Shown here: positions 50,720-59,357 of the stretch, piece by piece
Position numbering within the stretch: position 1 is the stretch's first letter
Layout of the letters: every line of letters starts with the position of its first letter
DNA from: SBAX01 sp964646605
GTDB taxonomy: Bacteria > Planctomycetota > Phycisphaerae > UBA1845
DNA length: 64,000 nt
Direction of reading: 5' to 3'
NCBI GenBank assembly: GCA_964646605.1
Contig: CAZYEX010000107.1
Span: 1-64,000 of the forward strand
Made by a program: the position numbers and the translations under genes
The notes under the pieces: generated by a model
Database searches by the model: none
What the model was told of the DNA's origin: nothing
Seen by the model: the letters and a program-made list of their open reading frames with translations, nothing else

Positions 50720-51700
50720 TCAGCGGATCCCGTCGGCGTAGGCGGCGAGTTCTTCCTCGAAGTTGCGCATGCGGATCTTGAAGGTCTTCTCCGCCAGGGT
50801 GTGATCGCAGGTGTTGTCCTCCTGCGACATCTGCACTTGGCCCGCGTCGAAGCGGAACAAACCCAGCTTGGGAACGATCGCTTCGGCGAGGGCCATCGCC
50901 GGTTGACCGAGGATCGCCGTCAGCTTGGCGATGGGCACGGGCTGGGAGACCATCGGCTTCCAAAGCCTCGCACCCGGCATGTTCGCCCGACAAGCGTTAT
51001 ACAGCTCCACCCAACTGTAGGCCCGCGGTCCCCCCAAGGGGATCACCTTGCCGACGGTGTCGGGCTGCAAGAGCGATTGGGCGAAACAATACGCCACGTC
51101 TTTGACGGACACGGGTTGGATTTTCGCCAGACCGTTTCCAAAATACGGGATCACCGGCGGGAGCAGGCCGCAGACGAAGCGTTTCATCAGTTGCATGAAC
51201 TCACCGTCCGCGCCGTGGATCAAACTCGGGCGGAAGATGGTCCAATCCAGTCCGCTGTCGCGTACGTACTCCTCGGCCTGCCACTTCGTGCGATGGTAGG
51301 CGGCGATGGCGTCGGCCCGTGCGCCAAGAGCTGACATGTGCAGATAACGACGAATGCCCGCCTCTTGCACCGCATCGACGACGTTGCGGGTCCCCTCGAC
51401 GTGGATGCCGTGGAAAGTCTGCCCGCGCAGCGGACGGGCAACGATGATGCCGACAAGATGAATGGCCGCTTGACTGAGTTCCGCCGCTTCGCGAAGGGCG
51501 GCGCGGTCGCGCAGATCGCCGACCACGGGGGTGAACCGTTCGCCGTCCACTTCCGGATGTTGGCCGAGTAGTTTCGCTGCGGATCGCACCAGGCAGACGG
51601 GTCGCAGCCCGTGTGCGAGCAGCTCCCGCACCACCGCCCGGCCCACGAACCCGGTGGCCCCGGTGACCAGAACGCTATGGATCGCCCCGCCGTCGCTCAT
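50720..51700 (-). CDS. NAD(P)-binding epimerase-like protein (NDUFA9/NmrA-type short-chain dehydrogenase)
   Basis: 326 residues from the ATG at 51700; a much longer frame upstream would overlap nfeD's region on the other strand and has no support. Rossmann motif VLVTGATGFVGRAVV at residues 10-24, VVGDLRDRAALREA, HLVGIIVARP, and YHRTKWQAEEYVRDSGLDWT (the YxxxK pair) as in atypical SDRs. LIHGADGEFMQLMKRF and a C-terminal helical part (about 100 residues) resemble the NDUFA9-like proteins. Substrate unknown. Confidence 0.82.
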   Translation of the reverse strand: MSDGGAIHSVLVTGATGFVGRAVVRELLAHGLRPVCLVRSAAKLLGQHPEVDGERFTPVVGDLRDRAALREAAELSQAAIHLVGIIVARPLRGQTFHGIHVEGTRNVVDAVQEAGIRRYLHMSALGARADAIAAYHRTKWQAEEYVRDSGLDWTIFRPSLIHGADGEFMQLMKRFVCGLLPPVIPYFGNGLAKIQPVSVKDVAYCFAQSLLQPDTVGKVIPLGGPRAYSWVELYNACRANMPGARLWKPMVSQPVPIAKLTAILGQPAMALAEAIVPKLGLFRFDAGQVQMSQEDNTCDHTLAEKTFKIRMRNFEEELAAYADGIR

Positions 51701-51935
51701 GGTCGCCTTTCGCCTCGCCCCTCGCGTTCGGGCTCCGAGAAAAGAACCGCCGTTTCCACCCGCCTTCCGACCCCGCCCCTGCGGAACAGTAACACCGCCG
51801 GTCGGACGATAGCAACTGGGGGAACGCGGGTGCCGGGTTACAAACTCCGACGGGGATTCAACTTGCTGGGGGAGGGGGTTTGACCTAGACTTATGCGGGG
51901 CGCAAGAAAGTGTGCGCCGATCGTGAGGCAATTCG

Positions 51936-53555
51936 ATGAGAACCATGCGATTGGGTAGACATGCGGGCAGGAGTCCCGCGCGGCTGGTGTTGCCGGCGTT
52001 GTGTCTGCTGACCGGGCTGACGCTCTTGGCCCAGACCCCGGTCGAGTCTCCCGCCGCCGCCCGACGAGTCGGGGCCGTGTTGTCGCTGCACGGCGAGATC
52101 ACCGACGTAACCGCGGAGAGTCTCCAGCGCCGCATCGAGTCGGCTCGCACCCAAGGCGCCTCGGTCATCATTCTGGACATGGACACGCCCGGCGGCTTGG
52201 TGACCAGCTCCATCGCCATCGCCGACCTGGTCCGCAACCTCACCGGCGTGAAAACCGTCGCCTGGGTCCACCCCGACGCCATGTCGGGCGGGTCGTTGGT
52301 CGCGGTGGCGTGTGACGAAATCGTCATGGCCCGGTCGTCGCGGATGGGCGACTCGCAGGTCATCATGGGCGGTCCCACGGGCGTGCAGGCCGTGCCGGAA
52401 GATTTGCAGCCCAAGGCCTATTCGCCCGTCCTCCACGATTTCAAGACCTCGGCCCGGAAGAACGGCTATAGCGAGGTTCTTTCCGAGGCTTTCGTCATCC
52501 CCGAACGCGAAGTGTGGTGGGTCGAGAACCTGGAAACCGGGCAGCGCGAGTTCGTTCTCACCGACGAGAAAGCCAAGCGCTTGGGCGAAAACGAACCCAC
52601 TCCGACGGGCGACGCGACGCATGAGAAACCGGCGCCGCAATGGAAACTGGTGACGAACTATCGCGACGCGCTCCTGGACACCGACGTGCCCGTCCGCCAA
52701 CCGATCGACGGGACCGAGCAGCTTCTGGTGATGTCGCCCGGCGAGGCGATCGCCTACGGTTTCTGCAAGGCCGTGGTCGCCGACGAAAGCGATCTCCGCA
52801 GTCGTTATGGGCTAACCGAGATCATCCGCCTGGACACCTCCTGGTCCGAGTCCTTAGCCCATTGGTTGACCTCCATGTATGTTCGCGGGTTCCTTCTCGT
52901 CGTTCTGTTCCTCTCCGCCTATGTCGAGTTTCACACGCCGGGGGTGGGGCTCGCGGGACTCGTCGCCCTCATCGCCTTGGCCATCTTCGTCGGCGCACCC
53001 TACGTCACCGGGCTGGCCAACGTCTGGGAGATCGTGCTCATCGCCGCGGGATTGCTGCTGATTCTGTTGGAGCTGTTCGTCATTCCGGGCTTCGGGGTGG
53101 CCGGGATCAGCGGCGTCGCGATGGTGCTGACGGGCTTGGTGGCGACATTCATCCCCGATGAACCGGGGCGGACGTTCCCTTCCTTGTTTCCGGCCCTGCC
53201 CACGACGATGTACGGTCTGAAGGTGGCGGTGATGACCCTGGCCTGCTCGATCGTCGCCTCGCTCGTCGGCATGGTCATGCTCAGCCGCATTCTTCCGCGC
53301 GTCCCGTTGTTCAACAAGCTCATCCCCGCCAACCCCATGCCCTCGCAGGTGGCCGTCGAGGATCCCTATTCGGGGGCCGCGCGGGTGGGCGATCTCGGGC
53401 GGGCCGAGGGTACGCTGCGTCCCGCGGGGAAGGCACGGTTCGGTTCCATGCTGGTCGACGTGGTCACCCAGGGCGAGTACCTCGAAGCCAACGCTGCGCT
53501 CGAGGTCATTGAACGGCGCGGAAACCGCGTGGTGGTTCGCGCCGTGAAGAGTTAG
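51936..53555 (+). CDS. nfeD: NfeD-type protein with ClpP-class serine protease domain
   Basis: 539 residues. A signal sequence (LVLPALCLLTGLTLLAQT) leads to a ClpP-class domain: VIILDMDTPGGLVTS, AMSGGSLVAVACDEIVMA (Ser of the active site region, in place of the usual SAG) and the QVIMGGP segment. Then four to five helices (GFLLVVLFLSAYVEFHTPG, LANVWEIVLIAAGLLLILLE), and a C-terminal soluble part around residue 430 onward with GEYLEANAALEVIERRGNRV, the OB-fold of NfeD. NfeD proteins act with flotillins in membrane microdomains. GAGG lies 8 nt before the ATG. Confidence 0.9.
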   Translation: MRTMRLGRHAGRSPARLVLPALCLLTGLTLLAQTPVESPAAARRVGAVLSLHGEITDVTAESLQRRIESARTQGASVIILDMDTPGGLVTSSIAIADLVRNLTGVKTVAWVHPDAMSGGSLVAVACDEIVMARSSRMGDSQVIMGGPTGVQAVPEDLQPKAYSPVLHDFKTSARKNGYSEVLSEAFVIPEREVWWVENLETGQREFVLTDEKAKRLGENEPTPTGDATHEKPAPQWKLVTNYRDALLDTDVPVRQPIDGTEQLLVMSPGEAIAYGFCKAVVADESDLRSRYGLTEIIRLDTSWSESLAHWLTSMYVRGFLLVVLFLSAYVEFHTPGVGLAGLVALIALAIFVGAPYVTGLANVWEIVLIAAGLLLILLELFVIPGFGVAGISGVAMVLTGLVATFIPDEPGRTFPSLFPALPTTMYGLKVAVMTLACSIVASLVGMVMLSRILPRVPLFNKLIPANPMPSQVAVEDPYSGAARVGDLGRAEGTLRPAGKARFGSMLVDVVTQGEYLEANAALEVIERRGNRVVVRAVKS

Positions 53556-53561
53556 GCGACG

Positions 53562-54062
53562 ATGTCGGAAATCGCCATCATCGTTTTGTTGTTCGGCGCC
53601 GGGGCTCTGGTGCTCATCGCCGAATTGTTCATCCCCTCCCACGGGTTGCTAACCGTCGTGGGCGTCGGGTTGTTGACTTGGGGGATCGCGCAGACTTTCC
53701 AGTTCGCCGGAGAAAAGGCGGGCGTGATCTCCATTCTCGGGTGTCTGGTGGCGTTGCCCGTCTTCGCCGTGGCGGCGGTCAAGATTTGGCCGAAGACATG
53801 GGTGGGCCGGCGGATCGCTCCCTCCAATCCCGTGGTGTCGCTCCGTGACACGGCGGTACCCGTCGAGGAAATCAGCCGATTCATCGGACGGGCGGGCCGT
53901 TGTGTTTCCCCGCTGCGCCCGGTGGGCATCTGTGAGTTCGAGGGGCGGCGCATCGCGTGCATCGCCGAATTCGGCATGTTGGACGCAGGCGTCGCCGTCG
54001 AGGGCCTGCGCCTGGTGGGGGGACAGTTGGCCGTGCAAGAGAGAAAGGGTACAACCACCTAA
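53562..54062 (+). CDS. Short NfeD-like protein
   Basis: 166 residues. Two or three helices (IAIIVLLFGAGALVLIAELF and VISILGCLVALPVFAVAAV) precede a soluble OB-fold region with IGRAGRCVSPLRPVGICEFEG and LRLVGGQLAVQE, the NfeD C-terminal pattern. It has no protease domain and follows the long NfeD after 6 nt. Planctomycetes often carry both forms beside flotillin. Confidence 0.82.
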   Translation: MSEIAIIVLLFGAGALVLIAELFIPSHGLLTVVGVGLLTWGIAQTFQFAGEKAGVISILGCLVALPVFAVAAVKIWPKTWVGRRIAPSNPVVSLRDTAVPVEEISRFIGRAGRCVSPLRPVGICEFEGRRIACIAEFGMLDAGVAVEGLRLVGGQLAVQERKGTTT

Positions 54063-54117
54063 TGCCTTCGATCCGGCGGCGCGGTCGGGTGGGGCGATAT
54101 CGGAAAGGTGAACGACC

Positions 54118-55167
54118 ATGATGGTATACGGCAGTGCGTTGCTGGCCCAAAAAACGGCGGGATCGTCGCTATGGCTGATCGTCGGAGGCATCGGCGTCCT
54201 CGTCGGCTTGACGCTCCTGATCATCCTCGCCCAGTTCTTCCGCCTCTGGCTGCAAGCCTACATGAGCAACGCCGGGGTGAGCATGTTGGACCTCATCGGC
54301 ATGAAGCTGCGGAAGGTCGATGCCGCGACGGTCGTGCTCTCGCGGATCCAACTGGTCAAGGCGGGCATTCACGAGGTCTCGGTGAACGACTTGGAGAGCC
54401 ACTATCTCGCCGGCGGACGGCCCACGAACGTCACTCGGGCGATGATCGCGGCCAACCGCGCCGCCATCGAACTCGACTGGCGGAAAGGCTGCGCCATCGA
54501 CCTCGCCGGTCGAGACATCATCGACGCGGTCAACACCAGCGTGAATCCCAAGGTGATCGACTGCCCCAACCCGCAGTCCGGGCGAACGACGATCGACGCG
54601 GTGGCGAAGGACGGAATCCAACTCAAAGCCCGGGCCCGCGTGACCGTGCGCACCAGCATCCGCCAAATCATCGGCGGCGCTACCGAAGAGACCATCGTGG
54701 CCCGCGTGGGCGAGGGCATCGTCAGCGCCATCGGTTCGGCGGACTCGCACAAGAACGTGTTGGAGAATCCCGACCGCATCAGCAAGGCCGTGCTCGCCAA
54801 GGGGCTGGATTCCGGCACGGCGTTCGAGATTCTTTCCATCGACATCGCCGATATCGACGTGGGCGAGAACATCGGCGCGAAGCTCCAAGCCGACCAGGCC
54901 GAGGCCGACAAGCGCCGTTTCCAAGCCGAGGCCGAAAAGCGCCGCGCCATGGCCATCGCCCTCGCCGCCGAAAACAAGGCCAAAATCGAGGAAAACCGGG
55001 CCCTCGTCACCCTCGCCGAGGCCGAGGTCCCCCAGGCCATGGCGGAGGCCTTCCGAAAGGGAAACATGGGAATCATGGACTACTATCGAATGAAAAACAT
55101 CCAGGCGGATACCGGAATGCGCGAGTCGCTCGGACGACCCGAAGCACCGCCTGAGCAGAGAGGGTAA
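54118..55167 (+). CDS. floA: Flotillin-like protein FloA
   Basis: 349 residues. One N-terminal helix (LWLIVGGIGVLVGLTLLIIL) followed by the long SPFH domain: SMLDLIGMKLRKVDAATVVL, ARARVTVRTSIRQIIGGATE, ISKAVLAKGLDSGTAFEILS and the coiled coil QAEADKRRFQAEAEKRRAM. The set matches FloA (YqfA), which organises membrane microdomains. The gene order long NfeD, short NfeD, floA is the standard one. GGAAAGGTGA lies 8 nt before the ATG. Confidence 0.93.
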   Translation: MMVYGSALLAQKTAGSSLWLIVGGIGVLVGLTLLIILAQFFRLWLQAYMSNAGVSMLDLIGMKLRKVDAATVVLSRIQLVKAGIHEVSVNDLESHYLAGGRPTNVTRAMIAANRAAIELDWRKGCAIDLAGRDIIDAVNTSVNPKVIDCPNPQSGRTTIDAVAKDGIQLKARARVTVRTSIRQIIGGATEETIVARVGEGIVSAIGSADSHKNVLENPDRISKAVLAKGLDSGTAFEILSIDIADIDVGENIGAKLQADQAEADKRRFQAEAEKRRAMAIALAAENKAKIEENRALVTLAEAEVPQAMAEAFRKGNMGIMDYYRMKNIQADTGMRESLGRPEAPPEQRG

Positions 55168-55244
55168 ACGCCAAGCCGCGGGATTGGTCCTTGGCGGGAA
55201 GTGTCAAGGCTTCGTTCCGCGCGCCGCGGCCGGCAAGGGAACCC

Positions 55245-55958
55245 ATGAAGGACGTCGGCGACTGGGTAGAGGGTATCATCGTGCTGGTGGTCCTGGTCGG
55301 CTCCGCGCTGAGCGGGCTGGGCAAGGCCATCGTCACGAAGATCAACCGCCGCAAGGAGGAGGAGCGCGAGCGGCGCGAGATCGGGCCGCTCGTCCAACCG
55401 TTGCGCCCCGCGCCGACGATGCACCGACCCGTTCCGCCTCCGGCCCGTCCCATGCTCTCTCCGACGCAGCGACGCTCCTTCGAGATCAAGCGCGAAGTGA
55501 TCCTGCAACCCGTCGCGGAACTGCAAGCGCCGTCGCCTCCGCCCAGACGCCACATCGAGCTCGATGTGCCGGAGGTCGTCCGCCCGTTGGTGGAAATGTT
55601 GATGCAATCGGCCGGAGACGAGGCTCCACTGCGACCCGTCCCCGCCCCTCCGCGACGCCCGCGCTCCTCACGCCCGCGACAGCAAACGAAACGACCGCCC
55701 CCAGTGACCACCCCCCAACCTCCGCCCGACCGCGATGCGCGGATGCGCGAGTTCGCACAGCGCGAGGCCCAGCAGGGACAACGCATCGAGCAGCGACTGG
55801 GCCGCGTGGAAACGCACGTGCCCGCAGCCGCCGCGGACCGTTCCGATCGGCAAACCCTCGTGGAACCTCTGGACCGCCACAGCCTTCGCCGAGCTATCCT
55901 CCTCAATGAGATTCTAGGCCCCCCGGTTGCCCTGCGCGGGTTCTCCGGGCCGATGTGA
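55245..55958 (+). CDS. Membrane-anchored hypothetical protein at the end of the flotillin operon
   Basis: 237 residues from ATG 55245; an upstream ATG at 55191 lacks a ribosome site. One N-terminal helix (GIIVLVVLVGSALSGLG) is followed by a Lys/Arg/Pro-rich stretch and a coiled coil (MREFAQREAQQGQRIEQRLG). The end LRRAILLNEILGPPVALRGF is a motif I recall from planctomycete proteins in this position. Probably an accessory part of the microdomain system; function unknown. Confidence 0.65.
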   Translation: MKDVGDWVEGIIVLVVLVGSALSGLGKAIVTKINRRKEEERERREIGPLVQPLRPAPTMHRPVPPPARPMLSPTQRRSFEIKREVILQPVAELQAPSPPPRRHIELDVPEVVRPLVEMLMQSAGDEAPLRPVPAPPRRPRSSRPRQQTKRPPPVTTPQPPPDRDARMREFAQREAQQGQRIEQRLGRVETHVPAAAADRSDRQTLVEPLDRHSLRRAILLNEILGPPVALRGFSGPM

Positions 55959-56073
55959 GCTAGAATTCCCGCCGGTCACCCGAAGTTCGAGGAGGGCGTG
56001 CGTTGTCAACGGAGCTTCAACGAATCGAGTCCGAACGTCGCCGAGGCCCTCTGCCCGACGAGGTGAGTGGGTC

Positions 56074-57633
56074 ATGAACAGAGTCCGCGGTGCAACGATC
56101 ATTTTTTGCTGGGCCGGCCTCGCCAGCATCGGGTGCGTACTTTCTCGCGACCGCTCCGCCGTGGAGGCCCCGGAACCAACGATTGTCGTGCCCCGCTTAT
56201 GGAACGCCGAGGATTTGAGGGACTGGGCGACGCCGCTGGCGGGGTTGGGTGTGCCGCCGGGGCATTTCAGCGAGGAGGAGTACTACGCGGCGCCGGTCGA
56301 CAACGTGCGGACATATCCTGTCTACCATCCTCGCTATGAACCTCCGGGGTACCGTGATTGGATCAAGAGCCAAGGACCGCAACGTCTGATAGAGCCGGAG
56401 AAGTTGAAGACAAAAGCAGACTGGATCGAGGCAGGCCGCGTGGTGTTTGAGGGGCTGAGTTCTCCCGGGTTTCACATCTCTGACCCCGCCATGCTTGCAT
56501 TCTTAAGCGATGCCGACGCCATCGACACTCACGACGATATTGTCACGAAAGACGGCCAGGTGCTTCCGTATCGGTGGGTTGTGGATCAGAGCGGCGAGCT
56601 CAACGTGACCTCCGCGGCCTGCACCTCCTGCCATTATCTCGTCTTGCCCGACAAGAGCGTGGTGTACGGTCCGGGGCCGGGGAATCCCCCGAAAGAGGAT
56701 AAGCCGGCCTCTCCGGTCTTCGCAGCCCTACTGGCGACAGTGTCCGAGCCGGTCGTCCAAATGCATTCAGAGGGCGAGGTGTTTTACTCGTACTTCGGCG
56801 TCCCCTGGGTCGCGGGCGACGAACACGCCCGTTTCAAGACCATGAGCGACGAAGACGTTGTAGCGTGGTTTAATAATAATGAAACCGACCTCGCCGGGGC
56901 TATTGCCCGGAACAACGGAAGCCCCCTCTATACCACGCGGGTGGCTGACTTGCTTGGGGTGCGTCACCGCCGATACCTGGACGCGACGGCCACGCACGCC
57001 AACCGCGGACCAGAAGACATCGCCCGATACGGTATCCTTGTGGAGTACGCCGACAATTTCGTCTTCGGCCCGCACAAGCTGGAATTCCCGGAGCGAATGA
57101 AAGTGACCGCGCGAGCACCCGACGAGGCTATGTACGCTATGGGATTGTATATTTACTCGCTCGAACCGCTGCCAAGCCCCTATCCATTTGATGAGCAGGC
57201 CCAACGCGGCCAGAGAATCTTTGAGGCCGAGGGTTGCACCGAGTGCCACACACCGCCCATCTATACCAACAACAAGCTGGTCGCTGTGCCCGGATTCGAT
57301 CCGCCGATGGATGACCCGGCCACGCAGCGCCTGAATATCTCCACGCGACGCGTCGGTACCGATCCCGGACTCGCCCTCAAGACTCGCAAAGGAACGGGTT
57401 ACTACAAAATCCCCTCTCTGCGCGGGCTTTGGTATCGCGGCCTGTACGAGCATTCCGGCTCGGTGTCGTCGCTCGAGGATTGGTTTGACCCGAAGCGCCT
57501 GCGCGACGACTATGTGCCGACGGGCTGGAAGGGACCAGGGGTCAAGACCCGCGCCGTGCCCGGGCACAAGTTCGGGCACGACCTTTCGGAAGGGGACAAG
57601 AAGGCGCTGATCGCGTTCTTGAAGACCCTTTGA
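56074..57633 (+). CDS. Di-heme cytochrome c lipoprotein
   Basis: 519 residues from ATG 56074 with GAGGTGAG 8 nt upstream. The N-terminus carries a lipobox (LASIGC). Two heme-binding motifs are seen: CTSCH at about residue 180 and CTECH at about 390, the latter in GQRIFEAEGCTECH. Between them is a long domain without a known name. The second half (RGLWYRGLYEHSGSVSSLED) is similar to di-heme cytochrome c peroxidase-like (MauG/CcpA-type) proteins, and both motif spacings fit. Periplasmic electron transfer or oxidation is likely; the substrate is unknown. Confidence 0.8.
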   Translation: MNRVRGATIIFCWAGLASIGCVLSRDRSAVEAPEPTIVVPRLWNAEDLRDWATPLAGLGVPPGHFSEEEYYAAPVDNVRTYPVYHPRYEPPGYRDWIKSQGPQRLIEPEKLKTKADWIEAGRVVFEGLSSPGFHISDPAMLAFLSDADAIDTHDDIVTKDGQVLPYRWVVDQSGELNVTSAACTSCHYLVLPDKSVVYGPGPGNPPKEDKPASPVFAALLATVSEPVVQMHSEGEVFYSYFGVPWVAGDEHARFKTMSDEDVVAWFNNNETDLAGAIARNNGSPLYTTRVADLLGVRHRRYLDATATHANRGPEDIARYGILVEYADNFVFGPHKLEFPERMKVTARAPDEAMYAMGLYIYSLEPLPSPYPFDEQAQRGQRIFEAEGCTECHTPPIYTNNKLVAVPGFDPPMDDPATQRLNISTRRVGTDPGLALKTRKGTGYYKIPSLRGLWYRGLYEHSGSVSSLEDWFDPKRLRDDYVPTGWKGPGVKTRAVPGHKFGHDLSEGDKKALIAFLKTL

Positions 57634-57669
57634 CACTTGGGGACCGGAATTCGGGGAGGCTTTTCGTCT

Positions 57670-58137
57670 ATGAAAGAGCACTCGCGTCGTGAGTTTTGTG
57701 GTGTAGCGCCGGCGATTGTGTTGGGTGTCGCAGCGTCCACGGTCTCTGCACACGAGGAGGGTCCCACGCGCCGCGCCGTGCCGGGCTCGGCCAGTCCGGC
57801 CTTCTCCCGTGCCGTCGCGTTTGGCAATCTTGTGCATGTCTCCGGAGTTCTGGGCACGAAATCGGGATTGCGGGAACTGGCCTCCCCGGACTTCGAGGGT
57901 CAGTGCAAACAAGGGATGGAGAACCTCAAGGCCTCCGTCGAGGCCGCCGGATCGAGCATGGACCGCGTCCTCAAGTGCAGTTGCTTCCTCACCGAGGCCG
58001 CCGATTTCGACGCCATGAACAAGGTCTATCGAACGTACTTCCCGACTGACCCGCCGGCCCGATCCACGGTTGTCGTCAAGGAACTGGTCCTCGCCGGGGC
58101 CAAGTTCGAGATCGATTGCGTCACCACGCTGCCGTAG
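57670..58137 (+). CDS. Tat-exported RidA (YjgF/YER057c/UK114) family protein
   Basis: 155 residues from ATG 57670 with GGGAGG 10 nt upstream. The leader begins KEHSRREFCGVAPAIVLGV, a twin-arginine signal (SRREF) followed by a hydrophobic stretch. The rest is a RidA domain: AFSRAVAFGNLVHVSGVLGT, QCKQGMENLKASVEAAGSSM, VYRTYFPTDPPARSTVVVKE and LVLAGAKFEIDC. In the cytoplasm RidA removes reactive enamines and imines, and its catalytic Arg (PARST) is present. An exported version is uncommon. It follows the cytochrome gene after 36 nt. Confidence 0.85.
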   Translation: MKEHSRREFCGVAPAIVLGVAASTVSAHEEGPTRRAVPGSASPAFSRAVAFGNLVHVSGVLGTKSGLRELASPDFEGQCKQGMENLKASVEAAGSSMDRVLKCSCFLTEAADFDAMNKVYRTYFPTDPPARSTVVVKELVLAGAKFEIDCVTTLP

Positions 58138-58151
58138 TGCAATGCCCCGGT

Positions 58152-58173
58152 CCGAGCGTCGAGCGCAAGCGAC
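58152..58173 (+). repeat. 22-bp dispersed repeat, copy 3
   Basis: Same family as 47948-47969; followed directly by AATTGCC-type words. Confidence 0.6.
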
Positions 58174-58372
58174 CCGAGGGATTGCCAATTGCCGACTTCC
58201 AATTGCCGATTCGGTGGAACCTGACAGGCATTGGCGTCCCTGACCGGCCCCGGTTGCCCAGGTCCACACCGCGAGTGCCCCGGCGCTGCGGGAGCGGCTT
58301 GAAGTGTAAATCGAGGGTGGCTTCGTTTGGTATCTTTTTTTTGCATCTCGCGGCATTGGGGCGTTGAGGAAA

Positions 58373-58404
58373 GGACGAAGGGACATAGGGACGAAGGGAC
58401 AGAG
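58373..58404 (+). repeat. Direct repeats of a GACGAAGGGACA-type word
   Basis: The word GACGAAGGGACA occurs twice in a row with small changes, followed by GAGGGG. Low-complexity tandem sequence. Confidence 0.55.
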
Positions 58405-58853
58405 GGGATTGCCGAATGTCGAATGGAGATTGGAGAGCGCGCGGAGCGGCGGCGGCACGACTTCCCAAGCCAGGATGGCGGCGGCGATTCAACTACCCAA
58501 ATAACTTGCGGGGTGATCGGCGGAGGCCGCGTGATCGGGCGATCACGGGGAATTGCGAATGGCGAGTAGCGAAGAGCGAATGAGGGCGGGAGCGACGAAA
58601 GGAGGTGGGAACTAGAGCCCAGGGTGCCAGCGAAGGGTCACATGGAATGGCGGAGGGACGCAGCGGGGAGGGGGATTGGCGATTTTCGAGTGCCGGTTTT
58701 CGATTGGAGATTCGGGGAAAGCCGAAATGCAGGCAGCCGAAAGCCCAACGATTCGCTTCAAAAAGTAGAATGTCCCCCTTGACGTTGAAACGGTGGGCTA
58801 AGTTCGGGCGTCCCGATGGGACGCAATGCGGACCGTGGGCGTTCGTCGCCGGG

Positions 58854-58872
58854 CACTGCTCAAGAGCGGTGG
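58854..58872. repeat. 20-bp palindrome, copy 2
   Basis: Inverted copy of 48123-48142 (CACTGCTC-AA-GAGCGGTG). Confidence 0.6.
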
Positions 58873-58912
58873 CACCCGGCGAGGGATGGCCGCGGCGCGG
58901 CGCAGGATGTCC

Positions 58913-58960
58913 GCGGGCTTGCCCTTGACGCTTCGCGTAAAGGGGAGCCACCCGCGGCTC
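58913..58960 (+). repeat. Palindromic repeat family 1, copy C
   Basis: 48 bp; 45 of 48 bases equal copy B (50661-50708) and 41 of 48 equal copy A inside gspI. Confidence 0.85.
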
Positions 58961-58972
58961 TGATCTGTCGTG

Positions 58973-59023
58973 TCGCCGCCGCTCCACGCTCGGATAGACC
59001 CGTCGCTTGCGCTCGGGGCTCGG
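58973..59023 (-). repeat. Two 22-bp repeats on the minus strand
   Basis: 58973-58993 and 59002-59023 read on the minus strand match the 22-bp family (CCGAGCGTGGAGCGGCGGCG and CCGAGCCCCGAGCGCAAGCG). Confidence 0.6.
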
Positions 59024-59087
59024 ATGGCATCGGCGGCGTGTCGGCTGCGTTTTGCGTCGGATTGGTGTCGCGGAGTTGGGGCGGGCG

Positions 59088-59124
59088 ACCCTCACCCCAG
59101 CCCTCTCCTTGGGAGGGGAGAGGG
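59088..59124. repeat. CCCTCACCCC palindrome
   Basis: CCCTCTCC (59101-59108) pairs with GGAGAGGG (59117-59124). The motif CCCTCACCCCAGCCCTCTCC is a widespread intergenic palindrome in bacteria. Confidence 0.6.
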
Positions 59125-59137
59125 GGAAGGGGCCGGG

Positions 59138-59230
59138 AGTTGAAGGGTTGAAAGGGTTCGAGAGTGGGAAGGGTCAGAGAACTCTAGGAGTTGAAGAGTT
59201 CAAGGGGTTGAAGGATGAGAAGGGATTGAA
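59138..59230 (+). repeat. Degenerate GTTGAAG word repeats
   Basis: AGTTGAAG, GGTTGAAAG, AGTTGAAG and GGTTGAAGG recur within 90 nt. Function unknown. Confidence 0.5.
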
Positions 59231-59300
59231 GCGGCGGGGAACCGGCCCCAGCGCGCCGGGGCTCCACGCTCGGAATAGTCCGGGGACCGCGTGGGGAAGT

Positions 59301-59332
59301 GGAAAAGGAAGGGGGCCGCTTTCGCGGCCCCC
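59301..59332 (-). terminator. Terminator of the RRM gene
   Basis: Read on the minus strand: GGGGGCCGC, loop GAAA, GCGGCCCCC, then TTCCTTTTCC. A 9-bp perfect GC stem with a stable tetraloop 26 nt after the stop codon. Confidence 0.75.
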
Positions 59333-59357
59333 CGTTTGCGTCCAGGTCGATGGATGA

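Larger units (their letters stand above)
58138..59357. other. 1.2-kb repeat-rich non-coding region
   Basis: No credible gene: frames of 100-200 codons here only translate repeats. It contains 22-bp repeats (58152-58173, 58973-58993, 59002-59023, 59261-59273), a word-repeat stretch (58183-58214, 58552-58588, 58672-58720), direct GACGAAGGGACA repeats (58373-58404), the 20-bp palindrome (58854-58872), repeat family 1 copy C (58913-58960), a CCCTCACCCC palindrome (59088-59124), GTTGAAG repeats (59138-59230) and the terminator of the RRM gene (59301-59332). Confidence 0.6.

Noticed and set aside
51701..52414. N-terminal extension of the epimerase gene
   Set aside because: It would run antisense into nfeD and adds an Arg/Ser/Thr-rich stretch; the Rossmann fold starts at 51700.
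58493..59095. Possible 200-codon gene on the minus strand
   Set aside because: It only translates repeat families (22-mers and family 1) and has no ribosome site or family match.
59007..59357. Possible 116-codon gene on the plus strand
   Set aside because: Low-complexity GTTGAAG repeats and palindromes translated; it runs into the terminator of the RRM gene.
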